Shown here one piece after another: positions 41,601-50,424 of a stretch of 64,000 nucleotides of DNA. A program made the position numbers and the translations under genes. Numbering within the stretch: position 1 is the first letter of the stretch; each line of letters begins with the position of its first letter. Source of the DNA: Vicingaceae bacterium (GTDB lineage: Bacteria > Bacteroidota > Bacteroidia > Flavobacteriales_E > Vicingaceae); NCBI GenBank assembly GCA_026003395.1, contig BPHE01000012.1:1-64000 (forward strand), read 5' to 3'. The notes under the pieces were generated by a model. That model saw only the letters and a program-made list of their open reading frames with translations. It ran no database searches and was not told the origin of the DNA.

Positions 41601-42422
41601 ATGTTAGAAAAAAACAAAATTTTTGAACGATTAGATGATCGTCCGATTGCTTATGACCACTACATACCTACAAAACCTAACAATAAACTTGTCATTTTTT
41701 GCCATGGATTCAAAGGATTTAAAGATTGGGGTCATTTTCCTTATTTTTGCATGGAATTGTCAAATCATGGGTATGAAGTTTATGCCATTAATTTTTCCAA
41801 AAATGGCACTACAGTTGAAAATCCCGATGTTTTTGCCGATTTGGAAGCATTTTCGGAAAATACATTCACCCAAGAAAAAAAAGATTTACAAGAATTTATC
41901 GAATTTGCTGTTAAAGATAGCATAAATGAACATCCCGGGATATTTTTGGTAGGACACAGCAGGGGCGGAAGTATAGTTTTGTTGGTTACCGCAGAAAATA
42001 AAATGGTGAAAGGTGCCGTGTGTTGGGCTGCTGTTGCAGATTTAAAAAAACGTTGGGAGATATATGATGTTGACACTTGGCGAAAAGAAGGAGTAATCTA
42101 TGTGCCTAATAGCAGAACGGGACAGAAAATGCCTGTAAAATTCAGCGCTTATGAAGATTGTTTGAAAAATGAGGATAAAATAAATGTTTTGGACCATGCA
42201 AAAAAAATTAATGTGCCGATTTTATTAATTCACGGTGGTAAAGATGAGACAGTACCTATAAAAGAAGCAATGTCAATAGAGCAATCCAATCCTAATATAG
42301 AGCTAATGATTTTTCCTGAAGCAGGTCATACTTTTGGGTCATCACATCCGGCAGGCGAAAAAGTACCTGATGAATTTAAGCAACTGACGATTAGCACGAT
42401 AGAATTTTTTAACAAATTTTGA
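41601..42422 (+). CDS. Alpha/beta hydrolase
   Basis: This 273-residue protein has the alpha/beta-hydrolase pattern: oxyanion region FCHGFKGFKDWG, nucleophile elbow GHSRGG with S120, the acid in HGGKDETVP, and the catalytic histidine in EAGHTFG. There is no signal peptide, so it is cytoplasmic. The family includes esterases and dienelactone hydrolases; the substrate cannot be named. ATG 41601 (MLEKNKIF) fits the family better than an upstream start. Confidence 0.8.
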   Translation: MLEKNKIFERLDDRPIAYDHYIPTKPNNKLVIFCHGFKGFKDWGHFPYFCMELSNHGYEVYAINFSKNGTTVENPDVFADLEAFSENTFTQEKKDLQEFIEFAVKDSINEHPGIFLVGHSRGGSIVLLVTAENKMVKGAVCWAAVADLKKRWEIYDVDTWRKEGVIYVPNSRTGQKMPVKFSAYEDCLKNEDKINVLDHAKKINVPILLIHGGKDETVPIKEAMSIEQSNPNIELMIFPEAGHTFGSSHPAGEKVPDEFKQLTISTIEFFNKF

Positions 42423-42477
42423 TATTTTGGCATTAAATTTGAGTAATGTCTGTCATAACCTTAAAATCAAAAAAACT

Positions 42478-42936
42478 ATGAGAAAAGTACTTTTATCTGC
42501 TTTTTTTCTGGGCATATTAAGTTTTGAAATGATTGCCCAAAATGTGGAATACAAAGTAGTGACAATTGTTGAATCGATTGTACCTATGGGTTTGGGGCGG
42601 TCAAGAATGATAGAAGCAACCGACCAATTGGATGTAAATCAATTCACTACAGAAAGAAATGACGGAAAAGACACTAAAATGGGAGATGTTGATAGAAAGG
42701 ATTTGAAAATCGATAGGTTTAAGGAAACGAAGTTGCTGAATTTCTACAGTGGGGTTGGAATTAATTTTCAAAACATTGCTTCGAATGATGCATTGATTTC
42801 TTCAAAAATCAATGATTTGGCTTCTCAAGGTTGGGAGCTTGTATTTGTGACCAGTGGTGTGGAGGCTGATGCAGGGAAAGACGACGGAAATGGGATATTT
42901 ATAACAAGATTATATTTTAAGCGTTCGAGACAATAA
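42478..42936 (+). CDS. Small secreted DUF4177-like protein
   Basis: This 152-residue protein has a signal peptide (MRKVLLSAFF, cleavage near MIAQ, about residue 20). The core, with VEYKVVTIVES at the start and INDLASQGWELVFVTSG plus FITRLYFKR at the end, looks like DUF4177, a small domain whose signature is the QGWELV stretch. A charged linker lies between. Function is unknown. It ends 26 bp before a strong terminator. Confidence 0.65.
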   Translation: MRKVLLSAFFLGILSFEMIAQNVEYKVVTIVESIVPMGLGRSRMIEATDQLDVNQFTTERNDGKDTKMGDVDRKDLKIDRFKETKLLNFYSGVGINFQNIASNDALISSKINDLASQGWELVFVTSGVEADAGKDDGNGIFITRLYFKRSRQ

Positions 42937-42964
42937 GAATGTCCTTTTGCTTTGATAGAGAGAA

Positions 42965-42988
42965 AACCGCCTCAGGGCGGTTTTTTTG
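42965..42988 (+). terminator. Rho-independent terminator
   Basis: AACCGCC (42965-42971) pairs with GGCGGTT (42976-42982) around TCAG, followed by a run of T. It ends the small secreted protein's transcript and precedes the repeat array. Confidence 0.8.
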
Positions 42989-43008
42989 TGCCTTAGCCGA
43001 TATTTTTC

Positions 43009-44495
43009 AAAACCACTGATGACAGAGAGATACACGGAGGATTACACGGAGAGTTTTTGACTTTGAAAACTTCTGATTGTTTTTGATTTTCTCAATTTCT
43101 TAAATCATCGATTTTAAAGTGTCCTGCCTTTTCATCGGCCCATATTTGTACCAAAATGTAATTGTCGGGATTTGAAAACCTCACCCCGCCCTTATGGGCA
43201 CCCCTCTCCTTGAGAAGGAGAGGGGCTTGGGGAGAGGTCTTTTTTTCTCTTCTCAATTGATAAAATTCTTGCCTACTGGCATTTTGCGTTTCTATAATTC
43301 GTAATTGCACCAAAATCTGTTTGCCAAGGATTTGAAAACCTCACCCCGCCCTTGTGGGCACCCCTCTCCTTTGTAAGGAGAGGGGTTTGGGGAGAGGTCT
43401 TAACTTCTCATTTGCTAAAATCCTTGCCTACGGGCATTTTACGTTTCTAAATTCGTAATTGCACCAAAATCTGTTTGCCAAGGATTTGAAAACCTCACCC
43501 CGCCCTTGGGGCACCCCTCTCCTTACGAAGGAGAGGGGCTTGGGGAGAGGTCTTTTTTTCTCTTCTCAATTGATAAAATTCTTGACTACGGGCATTTTGC
43601 GTTTCTTTAATTTGTATTTGCACCAAAATCTATTTGCCGAGGATTTGAAACCTCACCCCGCCCTTGCGGGAGCCCCTCTCCTTCGTAAGGAGAGGGGTTT
43701 GGGGAGAGGTCTTAACTTCTCATTTGCTAAAATCCTTGCCTACGGGCATTTTACGTTTCTAAATTCGTAATTGCACCAAAATCTATTTGCCGAGGATTTG
43801 AAACCTCACCCCGCCCTTGCGGGAGCCCCTCTCCTTCGTAAGGAGAGGGGTTTGGGGAGAGGTCTTAACTTCTCATTTGCTAAAATCCTTGCCTACGGGC
43901 ATTTTACGTTTCTAAATTCGTAATTGCACCAAAATCTATTTGCCAAGGATTTGAAAACCTCACCCCGCCCTTGTGGGCACCCCTCTCCTTCGTAAGGAGA
44001 GGGGTTTGGGGAGAGGTCTTAACTTCTCATTTGCTAAAATCCTTGCCTACGGGCATTTTACGTTTCTAAATTCGTAATTGCACCAAAATCTATTTGCCAA
44101 GGATTTGAAAACCTCACCCCGCCCTTGTGGGCACCCCTCTCCTTCGTAAGGAGAGGGGCATGGGGAGAGGTCTTTTTTTCTCTTCTCAATTGATAAAATT
44201 CTTGCCTACTGGCATTTTGCGTTTCTATAATTCGTAATTGCACCAAAATCTGTTTGCCAAGGATTTGAAAACCTCACCCCGCCCTTATGGGCACCCCTCT
44301 CCTTGAGAAGGAGAGGGGCTTGGGGAGAGGTCTTTTTCACTTCCCAATTCTTTAAATCATAGTTTTTACGTCGTTTTGCGTTTTTCTTGACACATATAAG
44401 AATTGTGCATTTGTAGCAGACAAGAGACTAGAAAAGCTAATCAGACATCAAGAAATTGTATTTTCTCTGTGTTTCTCGTACTCTCCGTGCTGAAA
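43009..44495 (+). repeat. Dispersed repeat element C with eight tandem units
   Basis: The stretch 42989-44603 holds no gene. A leader (43009-43173) with CACGGAG and TTTTTGACTTTGAAAA is followed by eight cores: 43174-43239, 43334-43399, 43488-43552, 43647-43711, 43800-43864, 43953-44018, 44107-44172 and 44267-44332. The spacing is 153-160 bp. Sequences between cores are homologous and fall into two kinds: one begins TTAACTTCTCATTTGCTAAA, the other TTTTTTTCTCTTCTCAATTG. The trailer (44333-about 44495) repeats the TTGTAGCAGACAAGAGACTA motif and ends in CTCTGTG/CTCCGTG. Stem sequences are constant while the hairpin loops vary (TGTA, CGTA, GAGA, ACG). Short frames with TKERG-like peptides are repeat products. 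Confidence 0.9.
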
Positions 44496-44504
44496 TTTCT
44501 TTTT

Positions 44505-44575
44505 CAAAACCACAGAGGACACAGAAATTCACGGAGTTTTTCACAAAAAGTTTTTCTTTTCTGTGCTTCTTCGTA
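44505..44575 (+). repeat. Additional CACAGAG/CACGGAG inverted repeat
   Basis: AACCACAGAGGACACAGAAA and TTCACGGAG are followed by TTCTGTGCTTCTTCG, forming a small inverted block beyond element C. It matches the outer ends of the repeat elements and could be the remains of another copy. Confidence 0.5.
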
Positions 44576-44603
44576 GTATATATAAGATTTACATAAAAAT
44601 AGT

Positions 44604-44611
44604 TACTTTTG
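44604..44611 (+). promoter_or_regulatory. -7 box of the RidA-family gene
   Basis: TACTTTTG matches TAnnTTTG, 63 bp before the ATG at 44675. No clear -33 TTG is seen. Confidence 0.4.
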
Positions 44612-44674
44612 CGAGGCGGCTTAAAATCATATAGAATTTTATTTTTCTTCAATATTTACATATAAGCAATCATT

Positions 44675-45097
44675 ATGGAAAACAAAAAAAGTATTTTTTC
44701 CGATAAAGCGCCCGAACCGGTGGGTTTGTATCCGCACGCCAGACGTCTGGGAAATTTATTGTTTTTGTCAGGTGTTGGTCCTCGGGTGAAAGGAAGTAAA
44801 GACATCCCCGGTGTAACAATTGACGAAAACGGCAATGTAATTTCTTACGACATTGAAGTGCAATGCCGCAGTGTTTTCGAAAACGTTCGTACCATTCTTG
44901 AAGCATCGGGATCATCATGGGATAAGATCATTGATGTGACTGTTTTTTTGACTAATATGAAAAAAGATTTTCCTGTATATAACCGTCTTTGGGCCGAATA
45001 TTTTAAAGAAAACCCTCCATGCCGTACCACCATTGAGGTGAATGCATTACCCACTCCCATTGCCATAGAATTGAAAGTCATTGCTTACATTGACTGA
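44675..45097 (+). CDS. RidA-family deaminase
   Basis: This 140-residue protein is of the RidA/YjgF family, trimeric enzymes that hydrolyse reactive enamines and imines. It shows PVGLYPHARRLGNLLFLSG at the N-terminus, VQCRSVFENVRTILE, DVTVFLTNM, and the catalytic arginine region CRTTIEVNALP. The PHARR..LFLSGVGPR pattern and length resemble 2-aminomuconate deaminase of the kynurenine pathway more than generic RidA. No other kynurenine-pathway gene is adjacent, so that specialised role is only a possibility. Confidence 0.82.
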   Translation: MENKKSIFSDKAPEPVGLYPHARRLGNLLFLSGVGPRVKGSKDIPGVTIDENGNVISYDIEVQCRSVFENVRTILEASGSSWDKIIDVTVFLTNMKKDFPVYNRLWAEYFKENPPCRTTIEVNALPTPIAIELKVIAYID

Positions 45098-45150
45098 AAT
45101 ACCATTGGTGAGTTAGTTATTAAATTAATTTACTAACCAAAATAAATATC

Positions 45151-45351
45151 TCATTTATTCCGGTCAAACCTGCCGGTTTTGGGGTCAAATCCATAAGGAC
45201 AATGCCTGCACCCGTTTTTACAACAATACCCTCGCTTCAATAAGTAATGTGCCGTAAACACCTTGTAGCCCTCCGGAGTATAATAAAAGTCGATATTTTC
45301 AATCAATTCGTTTTTTTTCAAGGGTCTTTCTTGCGAAAAATCATCATTCAT
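45151..45351 (-). CDS. Small cysteine-rich DUF5522 protein
   Basis: This 66-residue protein matches DUF5522 by its core [20 protein letters not shown] followed by [14 protein letters not shown]. The four clustered cysteines (CC-x4-C-x2-C) suggest a bound metal. The ATG (45351) overlaps the gmd stop in ATGAATGA, so it is coupled to gmd. An upstream extension inside gmd is less likely to be real. Function is unknown. Confidence 0.75.
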   Translation of the reverse strand: MNDDFSQERPLKKNELIENIDFYYTPEGYKVFTAHYLLKRGYCCKNGCRHCPYGFDPKTGRFDRNK

Positions 45352-46441
45352 AGTAATTGAATATTTTATGCCCTCCCTCTTTGAGATATTTATCACGTTC
45401 AAAAATTTTCAAGTCGCTTTCCACCATGTCTTTAATCAAATCTTCGAGTGTATGTTTAGGCTCCCATCCAAGTTCTTTTTTTGCTTTGGAGTAATCGCCA
45501 ATTAACAGGTCAACCTCAGTAGGACGAAAATAACGAGGGTCGACCTCAACCAGTGTTTTACCGGTTTTACGGTCAATGCCTTTTTCTTCAATGCCTTTGC
45601 CCTGCCATTCAATATCTATACCGGCAAATTTAAATGCCAAGGTGGCAAATTGTCTTACCGAAGTGGTTTTGTTGGTAGCCAAAACGAAATCATCGGGTTT
45701 GTGATGTTGTAATATCATCCACATGCCTTCTACATAATCCTTGGCATGTCCCCAGTCCCTTTGTGCATCAAGATTTCCAAGATAAATTTTTTCTTGTAAT
45801 CCATGTTTGATACGGGCTACCCCCCTTGTAATTTTTCTGGTTACAAATGTTTCTCCTCTGATAGGACTTTCGTGATTAAACAAGATGCCGTTGGAAGCAA
45901 AAATTCCATATGCTTCACGGTAGTTTTTTGTAATCCAATAAGCATAAAGCTTGGCTGCAGCATATGGACTGCGAGGATAAAAAGGTGTATTTTCGTTTTG
46001 AGGAACTTCTTGCACCAATCCATAAAGTTCGGAGGTAGATGCTTGATAAAAGCGGGTTTTGTTTTCTAATTTCAAAATTCTAATGGCCTCGAGAATCCTA
46101 AGAGTACCAAGGGCATCGGCATTGGCTGTATATTCCGGCGTTTCAAAAGAAACCTTTACATGTGATTGGGCTGCCAAGTTGTAAATTTCATCAGGTTGCA
46201 CCTCTTGAATAATTCTGATGAGATTGGTAGAATCGGTCATATCGCCATAATGCAAAAAAAAGTTGACATCCGATTCATGAGGGTCTTTATAGAGGTGATC
46301 GATTCTGTCGGTATTAAACAAAGAGCTGCGGCGTTTGATGCCATGTACAATATAACCTTTTTTTAAAAGAAATTCCGCAAGATAAGCCCCGTCTTGTCCG
46401 GTGACTCCCGTAATCAGTGCTACTTTTTTGTTCATTTTCAT
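45344..46441 (-). CDS. gmd: GDP-mannose 4,6-dehydratase
   Basis: Gmd converts GDP-mannose to GDP-4-keto-6-deoxymannose, the first step toward GDP-fucose and related deoxysugars for surface polysaccharide. The 365-residue short-chain dehydrogenase has the NADP loop [12 protein letters not shown] (about 9-20), [19 protein letters not shown], the active-site STSELYG, and [10 protein letters not shown] with the YxxxK pair. The stretch [19 protein letters not shown] is typical of Gmd. The partner fucose synthase gene is not in view. It overlaps the DUF5522 gene by 8 bp. Confidence 0.95.
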   Translation of the reverse strand: MKMNKKVALITGVTGQDGAYLAEFLLKKGYIVHGIKRRSSLFNTDRIDHLYKDPHESDVNFFLHYGDMTDSTNLIRIIQEVQPDEIYNLAAQSHVKVSFETPEYTANADALGTLRILEAIRILKLENKTRFYQASTSELYGLVQEVPQNENTPFYPRSPYAAAKLYAYWITKNYREAYGIFASNGILFNHESPIRGETFVTRKITRGVARIKHGLQEKIYLGNLDAQRDWGHAKDYVEGMWMILQHHKPDDFVLATNKTTSVRQFATLAFKFAGIDIEWQGKGIEEKGIDRKTGKTLVEVDPRYFRPTEVDLLIGDYSKAKKELGWEPKHTLEDLIKDMVESDLKIFERDKYLKEGGHKIFNYYE

Positions 46442-46588
46442 TCAAATATTTGATGTGTTCTATTTGCGAAATTAAAATTTTTAAACCAAATTATACAATG
46501 TAAAATGTTTTTATCTCCGACCCATATAGATTTTTACGATCATTGCCGGTTTTGTAAGAAAATTAAATCATGCGAAACAAATCATGCG

Positions 46589-47365
46589 TTAAAATATAAT
46601 ATTAAATCTATCGGCATCCAGGAATACAGGAAATTTTTGTCTGTATTCAATCAAAGGCTGCTTATCCAGTGTGGCATAAAACACTCCCTGCGTATTACCG
46701 GCAAATTGAAGGCAATCTCCTTTAAAATCATACAAACCTGAATGTCCATTGTATTCTACATCATAGCCATCAACACCAATACGATTTACTCCAAGGCAAT
46801 AACAAGCATTTTCGATTGATCTGGCTTTCAACAACACATCCCAGGCATGAATACGGGCTTTGGGCCAGTTAGCAACATATATTGCCAAATCATATAAGAT
46901 GTGGTTATCTTGAATGTTTCTTGACCATACAGGAAATCTCAAGTCATAACATATAAATGGGGCGATAATCCAATCTTTTATTTGGAAAGTGATTCTCTCG
47001 CCCCCGGGAGTATAATGCTTATCTTCGCCTGCCATGCGGAACAGATGTCTTTTATCATAATGAACGGCCTGTCCATTAGGAAAGCAGGCATAAAATCTAT
47101 TGACCGGGCTGCCATTGTTTTCTGCAATGATGCTTCCACAAACAACCGTATTAATTTCTCGAGCCGTTTTTTTCATCCATTCCAAAGCTTTAGCGGAGAT
47201 AGACAAGAATGGCCGGGGATTCATGGTAAATCCGGTGGTAAACATTTCCGGAAGAATCAACATATCGGCACCATTCCAGTGCAAAAGAAACTCGTCAATT
47301 TTTCGAAGGTTTATTTCAGGTTTTTCCCATACGGGATTATATTGCAACCATGCAAGACGTAACAT
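46589..47365 (-). CDS. Omega-amidase (YafV/NIT2-type nitrilase)
   Basis: This 258-residue carbon-nitrogen hydrolase has the catalytic triad E40 (LILPEMF), K105 (YDKRHLFRM) and C139 (FICYDLRFP). The pattern HLFRMAGEDKHYTPGG is typical of omega-amidases that hydrolyse 2-oxo-acid omega-amides such as alpha-ketoglutaramate. It is 6 bp behind the methionine aminotransferase gene. A glutamine-using methionine transaminase makes the ketoacid amide that this enzyme would clear, so the pair fits methionine salvage or glutamine transamination. Confidence 0.87.
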   Translation of the reverse strand: MLRLAWLQYNPVWEKPEINLRKIDEFLLHWNGADMLILPEMFTTGFTMNPRPFLSISAKALEWMKKTAREINTVVCGSIIAENNGSPVNRFYACFPNGQAVHYDKRHLFRMAGEDKHYTPGGERITFQIKDWIIAPFICYDLRFPVWSRNIQDNHILYDLAIYVANWPKARIHAWDVLLKARSIENACYCLGVNRIGVDGYDVEYNGHSGLYDFKGDCLQFAGNTQGVFYATLDKQPLIEYRQKFPVFLDADRFNIIF

Positions 47366-47371
47366 GAAGCA

Positions 47372-48547
47372 TCACAGTTTTATGTTGTTTAAAATTTCAG
47401 CCGCTTTCATTAATGTTTCGTCATTTTTGGCAAAACAAAATCTAAGATAATGCTGTTGGACTTTTTTGTGATAAAACACAGACACCGGGATAGATGCGAT
47501 TTTAAATTGCCGGGTAAGTTTTTCTGCAAATGCCACATCATTATCTTCCGATAATTGTTGGTAATTTAACAGTTGAAAATATGTGCCTTCGGCCGGTTTG
47601 AAAGTAAACGCAGAATCTTTGATCAAATCAAGAAAATAATCTCTTTTTCTCTGATAAAAAGAAGATAGTGACAAGTATTTTTCTTTGTATTGAAGATATG
47701 CCGCATAAGCATATTGAATTGGAGTATTCACACTGAAAACATTGTATTGATGAACTTTTCTGAATTCTTTCATCAAATAATCCGGACCGTAGCAATATCC
47801 GATTTTCCATCCGGTGGTATGATATACCTTACCGAACGAAGAAATCACCAGGGAGCGTTCCTTTAAATACGGCAATTCACAAACACTGACATGCCTTTTT
47901 CCGTCAAAAACAATGTGTTCATATACCTCGTCGCTGATTAAAATAATATTGGTATTTTTCAAAATCCTTTCCAATTCGGTTAGGTCTTCTTTTGTAAAAA
48001 CTTTTCCACTGGGATTGTGGGGCGTGTTGATAATCATCATTCGTGTTTGGGAGTTAATGAGATTCTTCACTTTTGCCCAATCTATTTTAAAATCAGGTCC
48101 AACCATTTGATAATAGACAGGTTTTCCTCCTGCCAGATCAATTGCCGGAACATATGAATCATAAGCCGGAGTAAAAACAATGACCTCGTCATCAGGATGT
48201 ACAAAGGTTTGAATAGCCGTAAAGATGGCTTGTGTGGCACCTGCCGTGATGGTTATTTCTGTTTCAGGATCGAATGTTTGGCCGTAAAGTTCTTTGATTT
48301 TTCCGGCTAAAGCCGTTCTTAGTTCATAAACACCGGGCATAGGTGCATATTGGTTGTATCCCTTTTGAATGTATTGATAGACCAAACTTTGTAATTCATT
48401 GTCGCAAGAAAAATCGGGAAATCCCTGAGCCATGTTAATCGCTTGAGCTTCATTAGCCATGGCAGTCATAACACTGAAGATAGAGTTACCAACAGAACCA
48501 AGCTTTTCTTTCAGAAAAAAAGGGAGTGTTTGTTCCTTCTTTTTCAT
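47372..48547 (-). CDS. Methionine (glutamine-type) aminotransferase
   Basis: This 391-residue class I aminotransferase resembles YbdL and kynurenine aminotransferase-like enzymes. It shows INMAQGFPDF, QYAPMPGVYELR, TAGATQAIF, NTPHNPSGKVF, ISDEVYEHIVF, the PLP lysine K240 in SFGKVYHTTGWKIGY, and the C-terminal YLRFCFAK. It probably makes methionine from 4-methylthio-2-oxobutanoate using glutamine, consistent with the adjacent omega-amidase. Other amino acids are possible substrates. It lies 4 bp after rfaE2 in a run starting at panC. Confidence 0.85.
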   Translation of the reverse strand: MKKKEQTLPFFLKEKLGSVGNSIFSVMTAMANEAQAINMAQGFPDFSCDNELQSLVYQYIQKGYNQYAPMPGVYELRTALAGKIKELYGQTFDPETEITITAGATQAIFTAIQTFVHPDDEVIVFTPAYDSYVPAIDLAGGKPVYYQMVGPDFKIDWAKVKNLINSQTRMMIINTPHNPSGKVFTKEDLTELERILKNTNIILISDEVYEHIVFDGKRHVSVCELPYLKERSLVISSFGKVYHTTGWKIGYCYGPDYLMKEFRKVHQYNVFSVNTPIQYAYAAYLQYKEKYLSLSSFYQRKRDYFLDLIKDSAFTFKPAEGTYFQLLNYQQLSEDNDVAFAEKLTRQFKIASIPVSVFYHKKVQQHYLRFCFAKNDETLMKAAEILNNIKL

Positions 48548-48551
48548 ACAT

Positions 48552-49070
48552 TCAAATATTTTTTATTTTATCTATCAGAGATGTAGTAGAATATCCTTCT
48601 AAAAATGGTATGGCAACTACTTCCCCACCATTTTTCTTAATCACATCACTCCCGACAATATAGGAGGGATTGCCGGGGTCTTCGACATTAGGGTCATAAT
48701 CTCCGCCTTTCACAAGTACATCGGGTTGAAGTGTCTCTATCAATTTAAGAGGGGTTTCTTCATCAAAAATAATTACATAATCTACCACATGAAGAGAAGC
48801 CAGGTGAAAAGCCCTGTCATTTTCATTAAACACCGGACGCTTTGGACCTTTTAACTTTTTTACCGATTGATCAGAGTTAACACCTACTATCAATATGTTG
48901 GCCAATGACTTTGCTTTGGCAAGATAATGTAAATGCCCCGTATGAATTATGTCGAAACAACCATTGGTAAAGGCAATCTTTTTTGAAAGCAAACGATGGG
49001 ACATCACGATTCTTTTCAATTGGTCCAATTCACAAATTTTTTCTTTTAAGATTTCATCGTAATTAAGCAT
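48552..49070 (-). CDS. rfaE2: Heptose-1-phosphate adenylyltransferase (RfaE2/HldE-C type)
   Basis: This 172-residue nucleotidyltransferase has the cytidylyltransferase-like motif FTNGCFDIIHTGHLHYL with HTGH, VGVNSDQSVKKLKGPKRP, LASLHVVDYVIIFDE, LVKGGDYDP and the final EGYSTTSLIDKI. It activates D-glycero-beta-D-manno-heptose 1-phosphate with ATP for LPS core synthesis. The kinase half of HldE is absent, as is usual for the split enzyme. It overlaps the flippase-like gene by 8 bp. Confidence 0.9.
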   Translation of the reverse strand: MLNYDEILKEKICELDQLKRIVMSHRLLSKKIAFTNGCFDIIHTGHLHYLAKAKSLANILIVGVNSDQSVKKLKGPKRPVFNENDRAFHLASLHVVDYVIIFDEETPLKLIETLQPDVLVKGGDYDPNVEDPGNPSYIVGSDVIKKNGGEVVAIPFLEGYSTTSLIDKIKNI

Positions 49071-50040
49071 ACTTTTTATCTTTTTTGATCAATATCAGCG
49101 AAATTACACCTAAAATTACAATCATCAATGTTTGAGCGGTCCAAATAATCCATCCAAAGGCATAACCGATGTTTACATTAACACCATATAAAAACAAAAT
49201 TTCACGAATGCCGAGGGGGAAAGCCCCTATCCCACCGTTTGTGACGGCAATGCTTAGGCCCCCCACGATAAATGCAGTCAATATGCCCATTATAGGCACG
49301 CCCGAAGTTCCCGGTAAACACCAAATTGCCACATGAAACATTGCATAATATAAAAACCAAATTAATAAGGTATAAAACAAAAATAAACCTTTTTGTGGAA
49401 TATAAAGAATGCCGGCAATGCCATCCAGAAAACCCGATAAAAATGACCTTAATTTTTCTGCGATCTTTGACTGAGAGTATTTAATAAACCAAAAAAAGGT
49501 AAAGACCAGAACCAGAAGTAAAAGCGATAAAATTATAGTTTGTAACGGAGAAGTAAATAATGTTCCTAAAGGACTTTGTAATATAATTCCTCCAATTTTT
49601 TCGTATTCCAGAAAAAAGATAGTTACAATTAAAGTTAATAATATGATTGTGTCCAATATTCGCTCAGCCAGTATAGTACCAAAAGTTTTATCAAAAGGCG
49701 CTTGTCGGTATCTTGCGTAATAAACGGCACGAGACACTTCACCGGCCCTTGGCAAAACAAGATTTATCAAATATCCTATCATTACTGAATAAAAAGCGGT
49801 GAATTTATCAAAATTTACTCCAACCGACTGAAGAGTAATTCTCCAACGCAAAGCACGAATCCAGTGGCTCAAAGCTCCCAATGAAATGGAAACAAGTATC
49901 CAAAAATAATTTGCTTGAAGAATCGATGCTTTTATTTCTTGAATGTCCTTAGGAGTGAGTGAGCGGTAAACATAAAAAATCAAAAATATTCCAAGGATAA
50001 AAGGGAATATAACCTTGACGATATTTAAAATCTTTTGCAA
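49063..50040 (-). CDS. Flippase-like (YbhN/LPG-synthase TM) membrane protein
   Basis: This 325-residue protein has about eight membrane helices and the UPF0104/YbhN pattern: LGALSHWIRALRWRITLQS, YSVMIGYLINLVLPRAGEVSRAVYYARY, the FGTILAERILDTIILL stretch, and a C-terminal GGIGAFPLGIREILFLYG. The family is the transmembrane half of lysylphosphatidylglycerol synthases and is thought to move lipids between leaflets. Its substrate here is unknown. It is 11 bp after panD and overlaps rfaE2. Confidence 0.85.
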   Translation of the reverse strand: MQKILNIVKVIFPFILGIFLIFYVYRSLTPKDIQEIKASILQANYFWILVSISLGALSHWIRALRWRITLQSVGVNFDKFTAFYSVMIGYLINLVLPRAGEVSRAVYYARYRQAPFDKTFGTILAERILDTIILLTLIVTIFFLEYEKIGGIILQSPLGTLFTSPLQTIILSLLLLVLVFTFFWFIKYSQSKIAEKLRSFLSGFLDGIAGILYIPQKGLFLFYTLLIWFLYYAMFHVAIWCLPGTSGVPIMGILTAFIVGGLSIAVTNGGIGAFPLGIREILFLYGVNVNIGYAFGWIIWTAQTLMIVILGVISLILIKKDKKYA

Positions 50041-50051
50041 GTCGAAGGATT

Positions 50052-50405
50052 TTAATCACGGAGTTTGTTTGTAGTTTCATCAGGGAAAATTATAGTAGGC
50101 TTGAAACGTTTAGCTTCTTCAAAATCCATCAATGCGTAAGCAATTATAATAACTATATCTCCAACCGCCACTTTTCTGGCAGCAGGCCCGTTGAGGCAAA
50201 CCTCACCCGAACCTTTTTTCCCTTTGATGACATAGGTTTCGAGACGTTCGCCATTGTTCAGGTTTACCACTTGCACTTTCTCCCCTTCAATAATATTGGC
50301 TGCTTCCATCAACTCTTCATCAATAGTGATACTGCCAATGTAATTCAAATCGGCTTGAGTGACTTTAACCCTGTGAATTTTAGATTTGACTACATGTACC
50401 ATCAT
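50052..50405 (-). CDS. panD: Aspartate 1-decarboxylase
   Basis: PanD makes beta-alanine for pantothenate by self-cleavage to a pyruvoyl enzyme. The 117-residue protein shows [21 protein letters not shown] with the Gly24-Ser25 cleavage site, and [29 protein letters not shown] later. Numbering from the first of two tandem ATG codons (50405) puts the cleavage site at the usual position. It lies 19 bp after panC. Confidence 0.94.
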   Translation of the reverse strand: MMVHVVKSKIHRVKVTQADLNYIGSITIDEELMEAANIIEGEKVQVVNLNNGERLETYVIKGKKGSGEVCLNGPAARKVAVGDIVIIIAYALMDFEEAKRFKPTIIFPDETTNKLRD

Positions 50406-50424
50406 AGCGTCGCAAAGTTAAGAA

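Noticed and set aside
43459-43770. Open frame over array C, and similar ones in arrays A and B
   Set aside because: The translations are made of repeated TKERG-like peptides that come directly from the palindromic core, on whichever strand is read.
43174-44332. Regular direct repeats that could be a CRISPR array
   Set aside because: The cores are about 65 bp and the intervening sequences of about 90 bp are themselves homologous, not unique spacers. No cas gene is nearby.
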